From Rhinopithecus roxellana (taxonomy: Eukaryota > Chordata > Mammalia > Primates > Cercopithecidae): a stretch of 64,000 bases of DNA. A model generated the notes under the pieces. The model searched no databases. It was not told the DNA's origin and saw only the letters and a program-made list of their open reading frames with translations. The position numbers and the translations under genes were made by a program. Positions 1 through 10,539 of the stretch are shown piece by piece (position 1 is the stretch's first letter; each line of letters starts with the position of its first letter). The stretch covers positions 29,715,483 to 29,779,482 of the forward strand of contig NC_044561.1 in NCBI RefSeq assembly GCF_007565055.1. Direction: 5' to 3'.

Positions 1-345
1 ATTAGCTCAGGACACATGTACACCTAATGAATTGTTTCTAACCCTTACATAGTATTTCACCATATTCTGTAGTATTCCATGCATCATAGCCATGGCTACT
101 TGTATTGTCTTCTGATCTCTTCTTCCATAAGCAATATAGCAGTAAACATTGTCGTGAATGTCTTTTTGTAGATCTATGTGATAAATCCTCTGGTTTATGT
201 TCCCTAGCGTAAAATTAATGCATCGTGGGTGACATGCATTTTCATTTCAGTGAGTACTGTCAGATCATCACCTAGAAGTGTTATCCATATACACAACAAC
301 AGTGTATGAGATCTTGGCATTTCTCTAAACTTTCATAATACTTAC
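1..345 (-). mobile_element. Old L1 (L1ME-type) 3' fragment, antisense
   Basis: The plus strand reads like the reverse complement of an old L1 3' region: a terminal target-site-like 'tatttcaccatattctgtag' stretch, then text resembling 'acaatgctg...aataaatcct...' and 'gcagtgtatgag'. Similarity is patchy and diverged, so only family-level assignment is reasonable. It runs off the left window edge. No open frame survives. Confidence 0.5.
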
Positions 346-529
346 CTCACTGCCTACTTGTTACATAATTTATGAGTGGAAAGAGATATCATTGTTTTAC
401 ATACAATCAAATTTGAGTTAATTTGATAATTTCCTAAAAAGTTGCTAAATATTTTGGATATATCTTGAGGAGGAAGATTGATCTGCAATTTTCCTTTGCA
501 TCAAGACTTTGGTTTTGAAATCAAGGTTA

Positions 530-2047
530 TTCTAGAAATACAGCTAATCAGGAAGGTGAAAGTGTTCTACATCAAAAATTACAAAACACTGCTCAAAGTA
601 AACAGAGATGGCAAAGCAAATGGAAAAACATTCCATTCTCATGGATAGGAAGATTCAATGTTGATAAAACGGCCATACTGTTCAGAGCAATTTATGAATT
701 CAATGCTACTCCTATCAAACTATCAATGATACTCTACAAAATTAGAAAAAAACTATTATAAAGTTCTTATGGAATCAAGGCAATTCTAAACAAAAAGAAC
801 AAAGACGGAGGCATTATGCCTGACCTTAAACTATGCTACAAGACTACAGTGACCAAAACAGCATGGTACTGGTACAAAAACAGACTCATAGACCAATGGA
901 ACAGAATAGAGAGCCCAGAAATAAGCCATACACCTGTAACCATCTGATCTTCAATAAGTAGACAGAAACAAGTAATGGGGAAAAGACTGCCTATTCAATG
1001 AATGGTTCTGGGATAACTGGCTACTCATATGCAGATTGAAACTAGACACCTTCCTTACACCATAGACAAAAATCAACTCAAGATAGATTAAATACTTAAA
1101 TGTAAACCTCAAACTATAAAAACCCTGGAAAATAACCTAAGAAATACCATTTGGGACACCGGATCTGGCAAAGATTTCATGATGAAGATGCCACAGCAAC
1201 TGCAACAAAAACAAAAATTGACAAATGGGACCTAATTAAACTGAAGAGCTTCTGCACAGCAAAAGAAACTATCAACAGAATAAACAGATAGCCTATAGAA
1301 TGAGAGTAAATACTTGCAAACTCTTCATCAACTGACAAAGGTCTAACACCCAGAATCTATAAGAAACTTAAACTAATCAACAAGCAAAAAAAAAAAAAAA
1401 AACATTAAAAAGTGGACAAAAAATAAAAGAAAGGTACTTTTCTTCTATTGAGTACCTGCTGATCACTGAAAAAAGGACACACACAGATACTTCTCAAAAG
1501 AAGACATACATGTAGCCAACAAGCATATGAAAAATGCTCAACATCACTAATCATTATAGAAATGCAAATCAAAACTACAGTGAGATACCGTCTCACAACA
1601 GTCAGAATGGCTTCTACATAAAAGTCAAAAAATATCAGAAGCTGGCAAGTCTGCAGAGAAAAGGGAACACTTAAAAACTGCTGGTGGAAATGTAAATTAG
1701 TTCAGCCATTGTGGAAGCAATTTGGCGATTTCTCAAAAAACTGAAAGCAGAATTACCATTCAACCCATCAATCTCATTATTGGGTATATACCCAGAGGAA
1801 TATAAATTATTCTATCATAAAGACACATCTATGCGTATGTTCATTGTAGCACTATTCACAATATCAAATACATCACATCAATCTAAATGCCCACCAGTGG
1901 TAGACTGGATTAGGAAAATGTGGTACATATACAGTATGGAATAATACACACCCATAAAAGGAATGAGATCTTTCTTGTCCTTTGTAACAACATCAATGGA
2001 GCTGGAGGCCATTATCCTAAGTGAACTAAGACAGGAATTAAGAACTA
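530..2047 (+). mobile_element. L1 fragment, ORF2 3' half
   Basis: This sense L1 piece covers the C-terminal part of ORF2, from the region reading 'ccatactgttcagagcaatt' through 'gcatggtactggtacaaaaa' to 'gtgaactaagacaggaat'. Many stops and indels break the frame; the longest surviving piece is a 77-codon shard near 1711-1944. An A-rich run sits at 1386-1402, and a roughly 50-bp foreign insertion follows at about 1421-1473 (separate entry). At 2047/2048 the L1 is interrupted by the 441-bp left arm and resumes at 2489. Divergence suggests an L1PB/L1MA-age element. Confidence 0.85.
1421..1473 (+). other. Short insertion in L1, copied from about 2.6 kb downstream
   Basis: A normal L1 reads directly from 'aaaaagtgggcaaa' into 'ggacatga...agacacttctc'. 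Here about 50 bp intervene. Positions 1431-1458 match 4057-4084 base for base over 28 bp in the same orientation, and the match extends to about 41 bp with three differences. The duplicate lies outside any L1 homology at this site, so it is an ectopic copy rather than shared ancestry of the L1. Confidence 0.75.
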
Positions 2048-2488
2048 AGAATTGAAATTTATTTTTAAAATCAAGTGTAAATGTCTTAGTCCATTTTCTG
2101 TCATTTGTAACAGAGTAACTGAAACTGGGTAATATATAAAGAAAAGAAATTTATTTCTGACACTTATGGAGGCTGAGAAGCCCAAGGTCACTGGTCCGCT
2201 TCTGGTGAGATCTTCTTGCTGATGGGGACTCTCCTCGGAGTTCCAAGGTGGCATAGGGCCTCACAGGACAGGGTGACTGAATGGGCTAGGTCAGATATCT
2301 TTCCTCTTCTTATAAAGCCACCAGTTCCAGGCCTGTGATAACCTATTAATTCATTAACCCATCAATCCATTAATTCATAAGTCTATGAATGAATTAAACC
2401 CTCATGAGGACAGAGGAGAACAACATTTATTTATTTCGTAAAACATTTTATTATTTATCTTCATAATAAAAATACAGTAGAAAGGTAT
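2048..2488 (-). repeat. Left arm of a 441-bp inverted duplication
   Basis: Every base from 2048 to 2488 pairs with the reverse complement of 3186-3626 (paired coordinates sum to 5674), with only two differences that I found, both near the inner end (around 2437 and 2446), and no indels. The arm lies inside an L1 whose sequence continues on both sides. It contains a reverse-oriented MaLR LTR 3' portion at about 2082-2419. The identical 69-residue reading frame on the minus strand here and on the plus strand in the partner arm is a by-product of the duplication, not a gene. Confidence 0.95.
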
Positions 2489-2757
2489 ACAAATAGTGCA
2501 TGTTCCCACTTATAAATGGGAAGTAAACATTGAGTACATATAGACACAAAGAAGGGAGCAACAGACACCTGGGTCTAACTGAGAGTGGAGGGAGAGAGGA
2601 GAGTGAGGATTTAAAAAAACACTACTTATCTGGTACTATGCTTATTACCTGGGTGGTGAAAGAATCTCTACACAAAACCTCTGTGACATGCAATTTGCCT
2701 ATATAACAATCCTGCACTTGTACCCCTGAACCTAAAATAGAGGTTGAAAAATAAAAT
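2489..2757 (+). mobile_element. L1 3' UTR (continuation of the interrupted L1)
   Basis: The sequence resumes L1 at 'gcatgttcccacttataaat' and continues through the 3' UTR ('ctggtactatgcttattacc', 'cctgcacttgtacccctgaa') to an AATAAAA-like end at about 2757. Together with 530-2047 it is one insertion split by the 441-bp arm. Confidence 0.85.
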
Positions 2758-2769
2758 CAAGTCTATTAT

Positions 2770-3185
2770 GACCATTTCTTTCCTCTTTTTCTATAATCTA
2801 GTTTAGTTTACATTAGGTTGGCATTACTTCTTCCTTAAGTGATTGAGGATATAGCCCACTGAAGCCCTTTAGGCCTGATATTACCTTGTGGGAATGTTTT
2901 AAAGATTCACATTTTGTAATAGATAAAGAATTATTTAAATGTTTTATTTCCTCTTTTATTACTTCTAAGTCATGTTTAGTACAAATTTGTCCATTTCTTC
3001 ATATTTTCAAATGCACTGGTATAAAGTTACCTAGAATGATTTCTTACTACATTTAAGTTCTGCAGAATATATCATCATATCTTTATTACTAGCAATATTG
3101 GTAATTTATTCATTTTTTCTATTCCTTTGGTAGTACAACGCTTATTCATTTTATTAGCGTTTCAAAAGAATAAACTTTAGCTTTA
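2770..3185 (-). mobile_element. Old L1M/HAL1-like fragment, antisense
   Basis: The plus strand resembles reverse-complemented L1 ORF2, for example 'aatttgtccatttcttcat' and 'cgtttcaaaagaataaactt'. It is strongly diverged and ends where the right inverted arm begins. The stretch 3627-4150 may be a continuation of the same element. Confidence 0.5.
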
Positions 3186-3626
3186 ATACCTTTCTACTGT
3201 ATTTTTATTATGAAGATAAATAATAAAGTGTTTTATGAAATAAATAAATGTTGTTCTCCTCTGTCCTCATGAGGGTTTAATTCATTCATAGACTTATGAA
3301 TTAATGGATTGATGGGTTAATGAATTAATAGGTTATCACAGGCCTGGAACTGGTGGCTTTATAAGAAGAGGAAAGATATCTGACCTAGCCCATTCAGTCA
3401 CCCTGTCCTGTGAGGCCCTATGCCACCTTGGAACTCCGAGGAGAGTCCCCATCAGCAAGAAGATCTCACCAGAAGCGGACCAGTGACCTTGGGCTTCTCA
3501 GCCTCCATAAGTGTCAGAAATAAATTTCTTTTCTTTATATATTACCCAGTTTCAGTTACTCTGTTACAAATGACAGAAAATGGACTAAGACATTTACACT
3601 TGATTTTAAAAATAAATTTCAATTCT
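3186..3626 (+). repeat. Right arm of the 441-bp inverted duplication
   Basis: This is the inverted partner of 2048-2488, separated from it by a 697-bp spacer. Inside, about 3255-3592 reads in sense as the 3' part of a MaLR LTR (MSTD/MLT1A-like): 'ctcatgaggg', a GCCTCCATAAGTGTCAGAAATAAA poly(A)-signal region in shorter form, 'ttacccagtttcag', and the terminal 'tggactaagaca'. Roughly 70 bp before and 34 bp after the LTR belong to the duplicated unit, so the unit is not simply an LTR insertion. Confidence 0.93.
3255..3592 (+). mobile_element. MaLR LTR fragment (MSTD/MLT1A-like), 5'-truncated
   Basis: MaLR LTR features are visible: a conserved AATAAA poly(A) signal, the TTACCCAGT motif and a terminal 'gactaagaca'. 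The 5' third is not recognisable. The same LTR lies in the opposite orientation at about 2082-2419 because it is carried by the inverted duplication. Confidence 0.65.
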
Positions 3627-4190
3627 CTGGTAGAATTCTTACTCTTTTCATCTACTTTTTGATCCTATTAATCGCTGGTATTTTATATACCACAACTGAT
3701 GTTTACGCTATCTGGATCTCCTGTGGGTCTTGATCTATTGTGTTATTTTCTCTTAGTCCTGTTTTTTGCATTCATAGTAATTTTTTTGAGTACTAGACAT
3801 TGTATATTTAAAAAAACTGTTGAAGCACTGTATAATGTTTTTCCTACTGATATCATTAGTTCCACCTTCTGACAGCTTGCATAAAGACAGATTTTCTCAA
3901 TTCAATCAGGAAGTAAACTAACTAACCTGGATTTTACACTTTGTAAAACTTTGGCTACCTCTGATTTAACCACTCTTCCTAAGGCACAGCCTTCTAGACT
4001 TAGCAAGTGAGAGAGCTTTGACTTTTTAGTAAAATTTCTCTTTTGGCAAATTCTCAAAGGTACTTTTCTTCTATTGAGTACCTGGTGACCAATGAAAGCT
4101 CTGCTCAGCCTTTCAGTCTTTTTAAGCTCATCTTTTAAAGTTCTCATCCTTGACATTTAAAGGCACTTGCAAAAAATTAATAAAAAGAAC
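3627..4190 (-). other. Possible old L1M/HAL1 5' region, antisense; weak
   Basis: Phrases such as 'gagtactagacattgtatat' recall the antisense 5' part of old L1M/HAL1 elements, but I cannot align it continuously. It holds the 41-bp segment at 4057-4097 that is duplicated inside the upstream L1. No credible coding sequence is seen. Confidence 0.35.
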
Positions 4191-4194
4191 ACAA

Positions 4195-4645
4195 AGGTAA
4201 GATTTGTATTACCAGATATTAAGATATGTAGTAAAGGCATAATTATTGGAATTATATTTTGGAACACGAATTGATAGACTAATGAAGTGAATGAAGTAGA
4301 ACATGCAGAAATGGATTTACAGTAAAAGAAATATTTGGTATGTAATAAATGTGGCAATTACAATTTAATTAAAATATTGGAACCAAACCTAATATATTCT
4401 CCAACAGATTAAAGTACTAAAAATAAAATTTAGCAACTAGAAAACATTAACAAAGTATAGAAATTATGGAAGAGAGGAATGAGAAGCAATCCTTGAATAG
4501 GTGTGGTATTTTCTTTTGGGTTGATGAAAATATTTTAGAACTTGATAGAAGTGGTGATTGCACAGCACTGTCAGTGCACTAAATTACACTCCAAATAATT
4601 AATTTTATATTATGTAAATTTCACCTTAATTAAAAAAAGAAAACA
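4195..4645 (+). mobile_element. Old L1M 3' UTR
   Basis: The end of this block matches the conserved terminus of old L1s: 'ggtgattgcacagcactgtc', then 'taattttatattatgtaaat', 'ttcacctta' and an A-rich tail. The upstream part is diverged. Confidence 0.6.
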
Positions 4646-5172
4646 TAGAAGAATATCTTATGAATTTATAGGTCAATTAAAGGTTGTCTTAAGAAAAAAA
4701 GTAAAATATAAGACCATTTGACTAAAAGAAAACACATAATAAATAAAGTTAATGTAGCAACTTTGAGAAAATATTTCTATTTTATTTAATAAACAAATAA
4801 TTATTATGTTAAAGAGTGAAACATGACCCTCTGGAAGCTACACTGCATGGAAAACTGAGAATTTAAGCATAAATCACAACTTATAAAACATATCCTGAGT
4901 CACACACATCATGACCAAATTAAGTCATAAGTATATTACAGACTAAGTTCAAGATGTTTTAAACACCATTTTAATGAAATTTAAATAGTTTAAGATAAGA
5001 CCACAGACAAATTTGTCTAAAATTGACTTTACAGAGGTTATATATGCTAAAGAAAGCCATTGAATATTCCAGTAACATCCTAATTTGCAAATCATACCAA
5101 TTCTTGCCAATGGAATCTGATGATATAATATCAGCCCTCAAAACTTTATAAATACTCTTCCTTAACAGGTGA
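4646..5172. other. Unassigned AT-rich sequence
   Basis: No repeat family, open reading frame with coding character, or structured RNA could be recognised here. Confidence 0.5.
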
Positions 5173-5535
5173 TGTTTTAGTCTGTTTGAGCTGCTATAAC
5201 AAAATATCATAGTCTGGGTAGATTATGAAAAACAAACACTTACTTCTCACAGTTCTAGAGGCTGGGAAGTCCAAGATTCACATCACCAGCAGATTTAGCA
5301 GGAGCCATCTGCCACATTCATGGATGGTGCCTTCCTGCTGTATCACCATGTTGCAGAAGGAGTAAGGAAGGTCTCTGGAATCTTTTAAAATAAGAGCACT
5401 AATCCCATTCATGAGGGTTCCACTAATCTGAAGAAATCACTTTCTTCAGATCCAATCTCCTAATACCATCATATTATGGGTTAGGATATCAACATATAAA
5501 TTTTGTTGGGGGACACAAATATTCAGTCCATAACA
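5173..5535 (-). mobile_element. Solo MaLR LTR, MLT1A0-like, antisense
   Basis: The plus strand is a clear reverse complement of an MLT1A0-type LTR: it opens with 'tgttttagtctgtttgagct', passes 'cacagttctagaggctggga' and 'ctaatcccattcatgagggt', and closes with 'gggacacaaatattcagtcc'. No internal region follows, so it is a solo LTR. No clean 5-bp target duplication is seen. Confidence 0.8.
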
Positions 5536-5589
5536 CTTGCCCTTCCCCCATCTTTTGTGATGCTCAAAGACAACTCCCCACCACCTTGA

Positions 5590-5591
<2 letters not shown>

Positions 5592-5627
<36 letters not shown>
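5592..5627. repeat. (CA)18 microsatellite
   Basis: Eighteen uninterrupted CA units. Translation in the reverse frames yields Val-Cys runs, which explains two spurious reading frames at this place. Confidence 0.97.
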
Positions 5628-5631
<4 letters not shown>

Positions 5632-5764
5632 TTATATACTCTTTGTTGATGCTGTAAGTTAATAGATCTAACTTTGTTTTATTACAGGTGGTTTTGGGGC
5701 AGTGGGAATATATATAATTAATATCTATAGTCATAAAGATAGTAAGAAAAGGCAACTCAATAAT

Positions 5765-6131
5765 GAATGAGCAAAGGCCTTAAATATATTATGCTAAGTG
5801 AAACAAGCCAGATACAAATGGGTAAACACAGTATTGTATGATTCCACATATGTAAGATGCCTATAATAGTCAAATTCATGGAAACAGAAAGCAAAATGCT
5901 GGTTGCCAGGGCCTGGGGGAGAGGGAATTAGTAATTTAGTGTTTATTAAGTTCAGAGTTTCAGTTTGGGATAATGAAAATGTTCTGGAGATGGAGAGTGG
6001 TGATGGATACACAACAAATTGAGTGTACTTAATGACACCAAACTGTTCATTTTAAAATGGCTAAGATAGTAGAATTTATGTTATGTGTATTCTACAGCAA
6101 TAAAAAACTAAAAACCACAAAAAAAAAAAAG
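5765..6131 (+). mobile_element. L1M 3' end with A-rich tail
   Basis: Conserved 3' L1 text is visible: 'ttatgctaagtgaaacaagc', 'gtatgattccacatatgtaa', 'gctggttgccagggcctggg', and a terminal 'ctacagcaataaaaaact' with an A tail to 6131. This is an L1MB/L1MC-age piece without coding capacity. Confidence 0.8.
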
Positions 6132-6149
6132 AATAAGCAAAGTATTTGA

Positions 6150-6470
6150 AGAAAAAATTTTAAAAGTGAAAACACAAGTATCCAGAAACATTAAAAAGCT
6201 GCTGAGGTTCACCAATAATGGGGCAATGCAAGTTAAGAGATTAACAAACCATTTTCACCAATTGCATTTATTAAAATTAAAACTTCCTCATACATTAAGC
6301 AAAAGTGTGGGTGAATGAGTATTTTCATACATTGTGAATGAGAGTATAATAAGAGAATCAGAGGACGTTCTTTTTAGTATCTAGTTTTAAAAATGTACAT
6401 GCCCTACAACATGAAATTTTTTTTAATATATATATTTTACAGAACACTAAAAACTACCCTGAGACATATG
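6150..6470 (+). mobile_element. Old L1M fragment, 5' of the THE1 insertion
   Basis: Weak similarity to L1M ORF2 3' sequence, for example 'gcaatgcaagttaagagatt' and 'accattttcaccaattgcat'. It is interrupted at 6470/6476 by the THE1 provirus and appears to continue at 8741. Confidence 0.45.
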
Positions 6471-6475
6471 TAGAG
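6471..6475 (+). repeat. 5-bp target-site duplication, left copy
   Basis: TAGAG immediately precedes the 5' LTR and is repeated exactly at 8736-8740 after the 3' LTR. Five base pairs is the duplication length typical of ERVL-MaLR integration. Confidence 0.9.
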
Positions 6476-6810
6476 TGATATGGTTTGGCTGTGTCCCTAC
6501 CCAAATCTCATCTTGAATTCCTACATGTTGTGGGAGGCAACTGGTGAGATGTAATTGAATCATGGGGGCAGGTCTTTCCTGTGCTGTTCTTGTGATAGTG
6601 AATAAGCCTCACCAGATCTGATGGTTCTATAAGGGGGAGTTTCTCTGCATAAGCACTCTCTTGCCTCCCACCAATGTAAGACATGCATTTCATCTTCCGC
6701 CATGATTGTGAGGCCTCCCCAGCCATGTGGAACTGTAAGTCCATTAAACCCTTTTTCCTGTATAAATTACCCAGTCTCAGGTATGTGCAGTGTGAAAATG
6801 AACTAACACA
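6476..6810 (+). repeat. THE1 5' LTR
   Basis: Starts TGATATGGTTTGGCTGTGTC, has the GTAATTGAATCATGGGGGCA block, a 'tctataaggggg' TATA-like segment near 6629, the CCATTAAACCC signal region near 6742 and ends 'aactaacaca'. The primer-binding region starts at 6811 with 'gtaaattggtacc'. Confidence 0.9.
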
Positions 6811-8394
6811 GTAAATTGGTACCAGTAGAGTGGGGACCTGCAGGAAAGATACCAGAAAATGTGGAAGTGACTTTGGAACTGGGTAACAGGCAGGGTTGGA
6901 ACAGTTTGGAGGGCTCAGAAGAAGATAGGAAAATGTGGAAATGTTTGGAACTCCCTAGAGACTTGTTGAATGGCTTTGACCAAAATGTTGATAATGATAT
7001 AGACAGTGAAATCCAGGTTGAGGTGGTCTCAGATGGAGATGAGGAACTTGTTGGGAAATGGGGCAAAAGTGACTCTTGCTATGTTTTAGCAAAGAGGCTG
7101 GCAGCATTTTGCCCCTGCCCTAGAGACTTGCAGAACTTTTAACTTGAGGGAGATGATTTAGGGTATCTGGCAGAAGAAATTTCTAAGCAGCAAAGCATTT
7201 AAGAGGTGACTTGGGTGCTGTTAAAAGCATTTGGTTTTATAAGAGAAGCAGAGCATGAAAGATTGAAAAATTTGCAGCCTGACAATGCAATAGAAAAGAA
7301 AATTTCATTTTCTTAGGAGAAATTCAAGCCGGCTGCAGAAATTTGCATAAGTAATGAGGAGTCAAATGTTAATCCCCAAGACAATGGGGAAAATGTCTCC
7401 AGGACATGTCAGAGACCTTTGTGGCAGCCCCTCCAATCACAGGCCCAGAAGCCTAGGGGAAAAGAATGATTTTATGGACTGGGCCCAGGGCTCCCATGCT
7501 CTGTGCAGCCTAGGAACTTGGTGCCCTGTGTCTCAGTTGCTCCAGCCACAGCTAAAAGGAGCCAAGGTACTGCTTGGGCTGTTGCTTCAGAGGGGCAAGT
7601 TTCAAGTCTTGGCAGTTTGCATGTGGTGTTGAGCCTGTGTGTGCATGGAAGCCAAAAATTGAGGTTTGGGGACCTTCACCTAGTTTTCAGAGGATGTATG
7701 GAAACACCTGAATGCCCAGGCAGAAGTCTGCTGCAGGGGTGAGGCCCTCGTGGTGAACCTCCACTAGAGCAGTGTGAAAGGGAAATGTGGGGTCAGAGAT
7801 CCCATACAGAATCCCTACTGGGGCACCACCTAGTGGAGCTGTGAGAAGAGGGCCACCATTCCCCCCGATCCCAGAATAGTAGATCCACCGACAGCTTGTA
7901 CCATGTGCTTGGAAAAGCTACAGACACTCAACGCCATTCCATGAAAGCAGCCAGGATGGGGGCTATACCCTGGAAAGCCACAGGGGCAGAGCTGTCCAAG
8001 GTCATGAGAGCCTATCTGTTGCATAAGTGTGACCTGGATGTGAGACATGGTGTCAAAGGAGATCATTTTGGAGCTTTAAAATTTGACTGCCCTGCTGGAT
8101 TTTAGACTTGCATGGGCCCTGTAACCCCTTTGTTTTGGCCAATTTCTCCCATTTGGAATGGCTTCATTTACCCAATGCCTGTACCCCCATTGTATCTGGG
8201 AAGTAACTAACTTGTTTTTGATTTTACAGGCTCATAGGCAGAAGGGAAGGAAAGAAGACTTGTCTCAGATAAGACTTTGGACTGTGGACTTTTGAGTTAA
8301 TGCTGAAATGAGTTAAGACTTTGGAGACTGTTGAGAAGGCATGATTGGTTTTGAAATGTGAGGACATGAGGTCTAGGAGGGGCCAGTGGTGGAA

Positions 8395-8735
8395 TGATAT
8401 GGTTTGAAATCTCATCTTGATTTCCCACATATTGTGGGAGGAACCCGGTGGGAGGTAATTGAATCATGGGAGCAGGTGTTTCCTTTGCTGTTCTCGTGAT
8501 AGTGAAAAAAATATGACAAGATCTGATGGTTCTATAAGGGAGAGTTTCCCTGCATAAGCTCTCTCTTTTCCTGCTGCCATCCATGTAAGATGTGACTTGT
8601 TCCTCTTTGCCTTCTGCCATGATTGTGAAGCCTCCTTAGTCATGTGGAACTTTAAGTCTATTAAAACCTTTTTCCTGTATAAATTACCCAGTCTAGGGTA
8701 TGTCTTTATCAGCAGCAAGGAAACAAACTAATACA
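8395..8735 (+). repeat. THE1 3' LTR
   Basis: Begins TGATATGGTTT and ends 'aactaataca'. Compared with the 5' LTR it has lost about 16 bp of the 'ggctgtgtccccaccc' segment near its start. It has otherwise the same order of blocks. Confidence 0.9.
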
Positions 8736-8740
8736 TAGAG

Positions 8741-9050
8741 TTTCACATTTGCAGCACAATGTGGTAGTGTTTCTGACAGTGAAAAATTATGAATAACCTA
8801 CATGTTTAGCAATATGAGGGTGTAAAAACTATTAATATGACATATTCATGCTATGTAATTCTATGCCATGCCTTATTGTTTTGATGTTTTTAATGAGAGA
8901 TATAGCTAGAAAGATTTTAAAAGGTATTTTAAGAGGAAAACTTAATGGAAGAATTTTAAATATTTCATTTCGGGTTAAAGTATACCATTTCCTAATATAT
9001 TTTCTAAAGCCAGTTATTCATATGCTAAATGCATAGGAAAAAAAATAAGG
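8741..9050 (+). mobile_element. Old L1M fragment, 3' of the THE1 insertion
   Basis: Text such as 'gaataacctacatgtttagc' and 'tatgacatattcatgctatg' resembles the L1 ORF2 3' region and fits as a continuation of 6150-6470. Low similarity, so this is a weak call. Confidence 0.4.
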
Positions 9051-10539
9051 TTTGCAGTAAGTTTTGCAATTGGTAAATTAGTTTGCTTTATTTGCAGAGG
9101 AGGAGGGGACATTGATTAGTAGTCATTTTCAAAGTAGTCTTTGGCTTTTTCTGCAACGATTTATTTGTTTCAAATTATATGGTCATGGATTATTTATGAA
9201 GTAAAAAAAATGAAATTTATTGTAAAAAATGAAAAGAAAAGGGATATGGTAAAGAAAAATACAAGGCAAAGAGGAAATTGTTCTTAAGTGGAAAATATTT
9301 GGGCATAGTAAATTTAGAAAATGCTGAGACAGAGAATCAGTCATGAATTAAAATGAAGGGGTACAGAGGTATAAATTGCTATCCATATCTCTGACTGGTA
9401 TGTTTAATTATTATTGTGGCTTACCAGGTCATTTATGCTTTTTTTTTAGACTAAAAAAATGAGGCTCAGAGTAGTGTTCAAAGAGGTTGAATACAGTTAA
9501 AATGGTGGAATGTCCCAAAGAAGGGATACATTCTATTTTTGCATACTAGCATAGGAGTTTAGAAACAAAATACATTGATTAAAATAACGAAAATGTGTTT
9601 TTCACATTTGAGTTTGTGGGCCAAGATTTCTACCACTTGCATATATATTCAAATTCTGACTTTCATTGGGACTTTTTTTTTTTATTTTAAAGCACTTATT
9701 ATCCATTTTCACTGGTACAAATGTGATCTCCAATTCTCTCAAGTATTTTTCCAATATTAAAAGATCATTGCATGCACTAAAACTACCCTCTCTGTACATA
9801 AAACAACACTAGGGAAATGCAATGTGCGTGCCATTATGTGTAATTGCACCAATTGTCCTAGGGTCTTGAGTAAGATGCAGTTATGAATATAATTTCAAAT
9901 TTAATTATGGCCATAACTTCAACTACAATTCTGTAAAATAATGAACCAAATATTTTCCTCCCATTTGTCCTTATGTACTTTAAATGGAGGTAAGTTTCTG
10001 TGCTTTTTCCTTTAAGATATTATTCTTAAATATTATGAAGTAATTTGCTTGCTAGCAAAGAATGTCCTGTGGCCAGCCAACATACTGAATACAGATTATG
10101 TCCTTGATCAGTTAGAGTTTAAATATGAAAACTGATGGTTTGGTACTGTGCATAGCATAATGAAATGAAACAAATCTCCAATGTTATATTTATACTTTAA
10201 AAAGTATAAAGACACACATTTGCCCATCTGGAAACATTATGATTTTGTTATAGGACAGCAGGGCTTTTTCAATGCAAATATTCTCAATGTCATGAGTGTA
10301 GGTAATCAGAATGAAAGAGATTCCTTTGGTGTCTTCCGTTTCTGTTTATTTTGAATTTTGTTTAGAAGATATAACGTGGTCACTTAGTGATATCTTCACT
10401 AAGAATGTGAGATTTGAATGACTTTAAAAGGAGGAACGAAACGGTTGTTCGTGAAGTCAAATAGAAACGGTATTAAAACAATCCATAACGCATCTTTGTG
10501 TAAGATTTGAAGTACAGAGTGTAGATTTTATTTCAAAAT
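9051..10539. other. Unassigned intergenic or intronic sequence
   Basis: About 1.5 kb of AT-rich sequence without a recognisable repeat family apart from a possible MIR crumb near 9450-9490. No reading frame longer than about 65 codons and no splice-site/frame combination that would support an exon. Confidence 0.5.

Larger units (their letters stand above)
6476..8735 (+). mobile_element. Complete THE1-type MaLR provirus (ERVL-MaLR)
   Basis: A structurally complete non-autonomous retroviral element: 5' LTR 6476-6810, internal region 6811-8394, 3' LTR 8395-8735. The total of 2,260 bp fits THE1 elements. LTR termini TGATATGG...ACA are present, and TAGAG flanks both ends. The internal region contains short broken reading frames, the longest being 108 codons at 6816-7142, with no recognisable protease, polymerase or envelope gene; MaLR internals are known to lack these. 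It is a fossil and cannot move on its own. It sits inside an old L1M. Confidence 0.93.

Noticed and set aside
2045..3662. The same 69-residue frame on both strands, suggesting a duplicated small gene
   Set aside because: The identity comes from the 441-bp inverted duplication of a MaLR LTR and flanks; there is no coding signature.
5446..5755. Val-Cys repeat proteins
   Set aside because: They are translations of the (CA)18 microsatellite in different frames.
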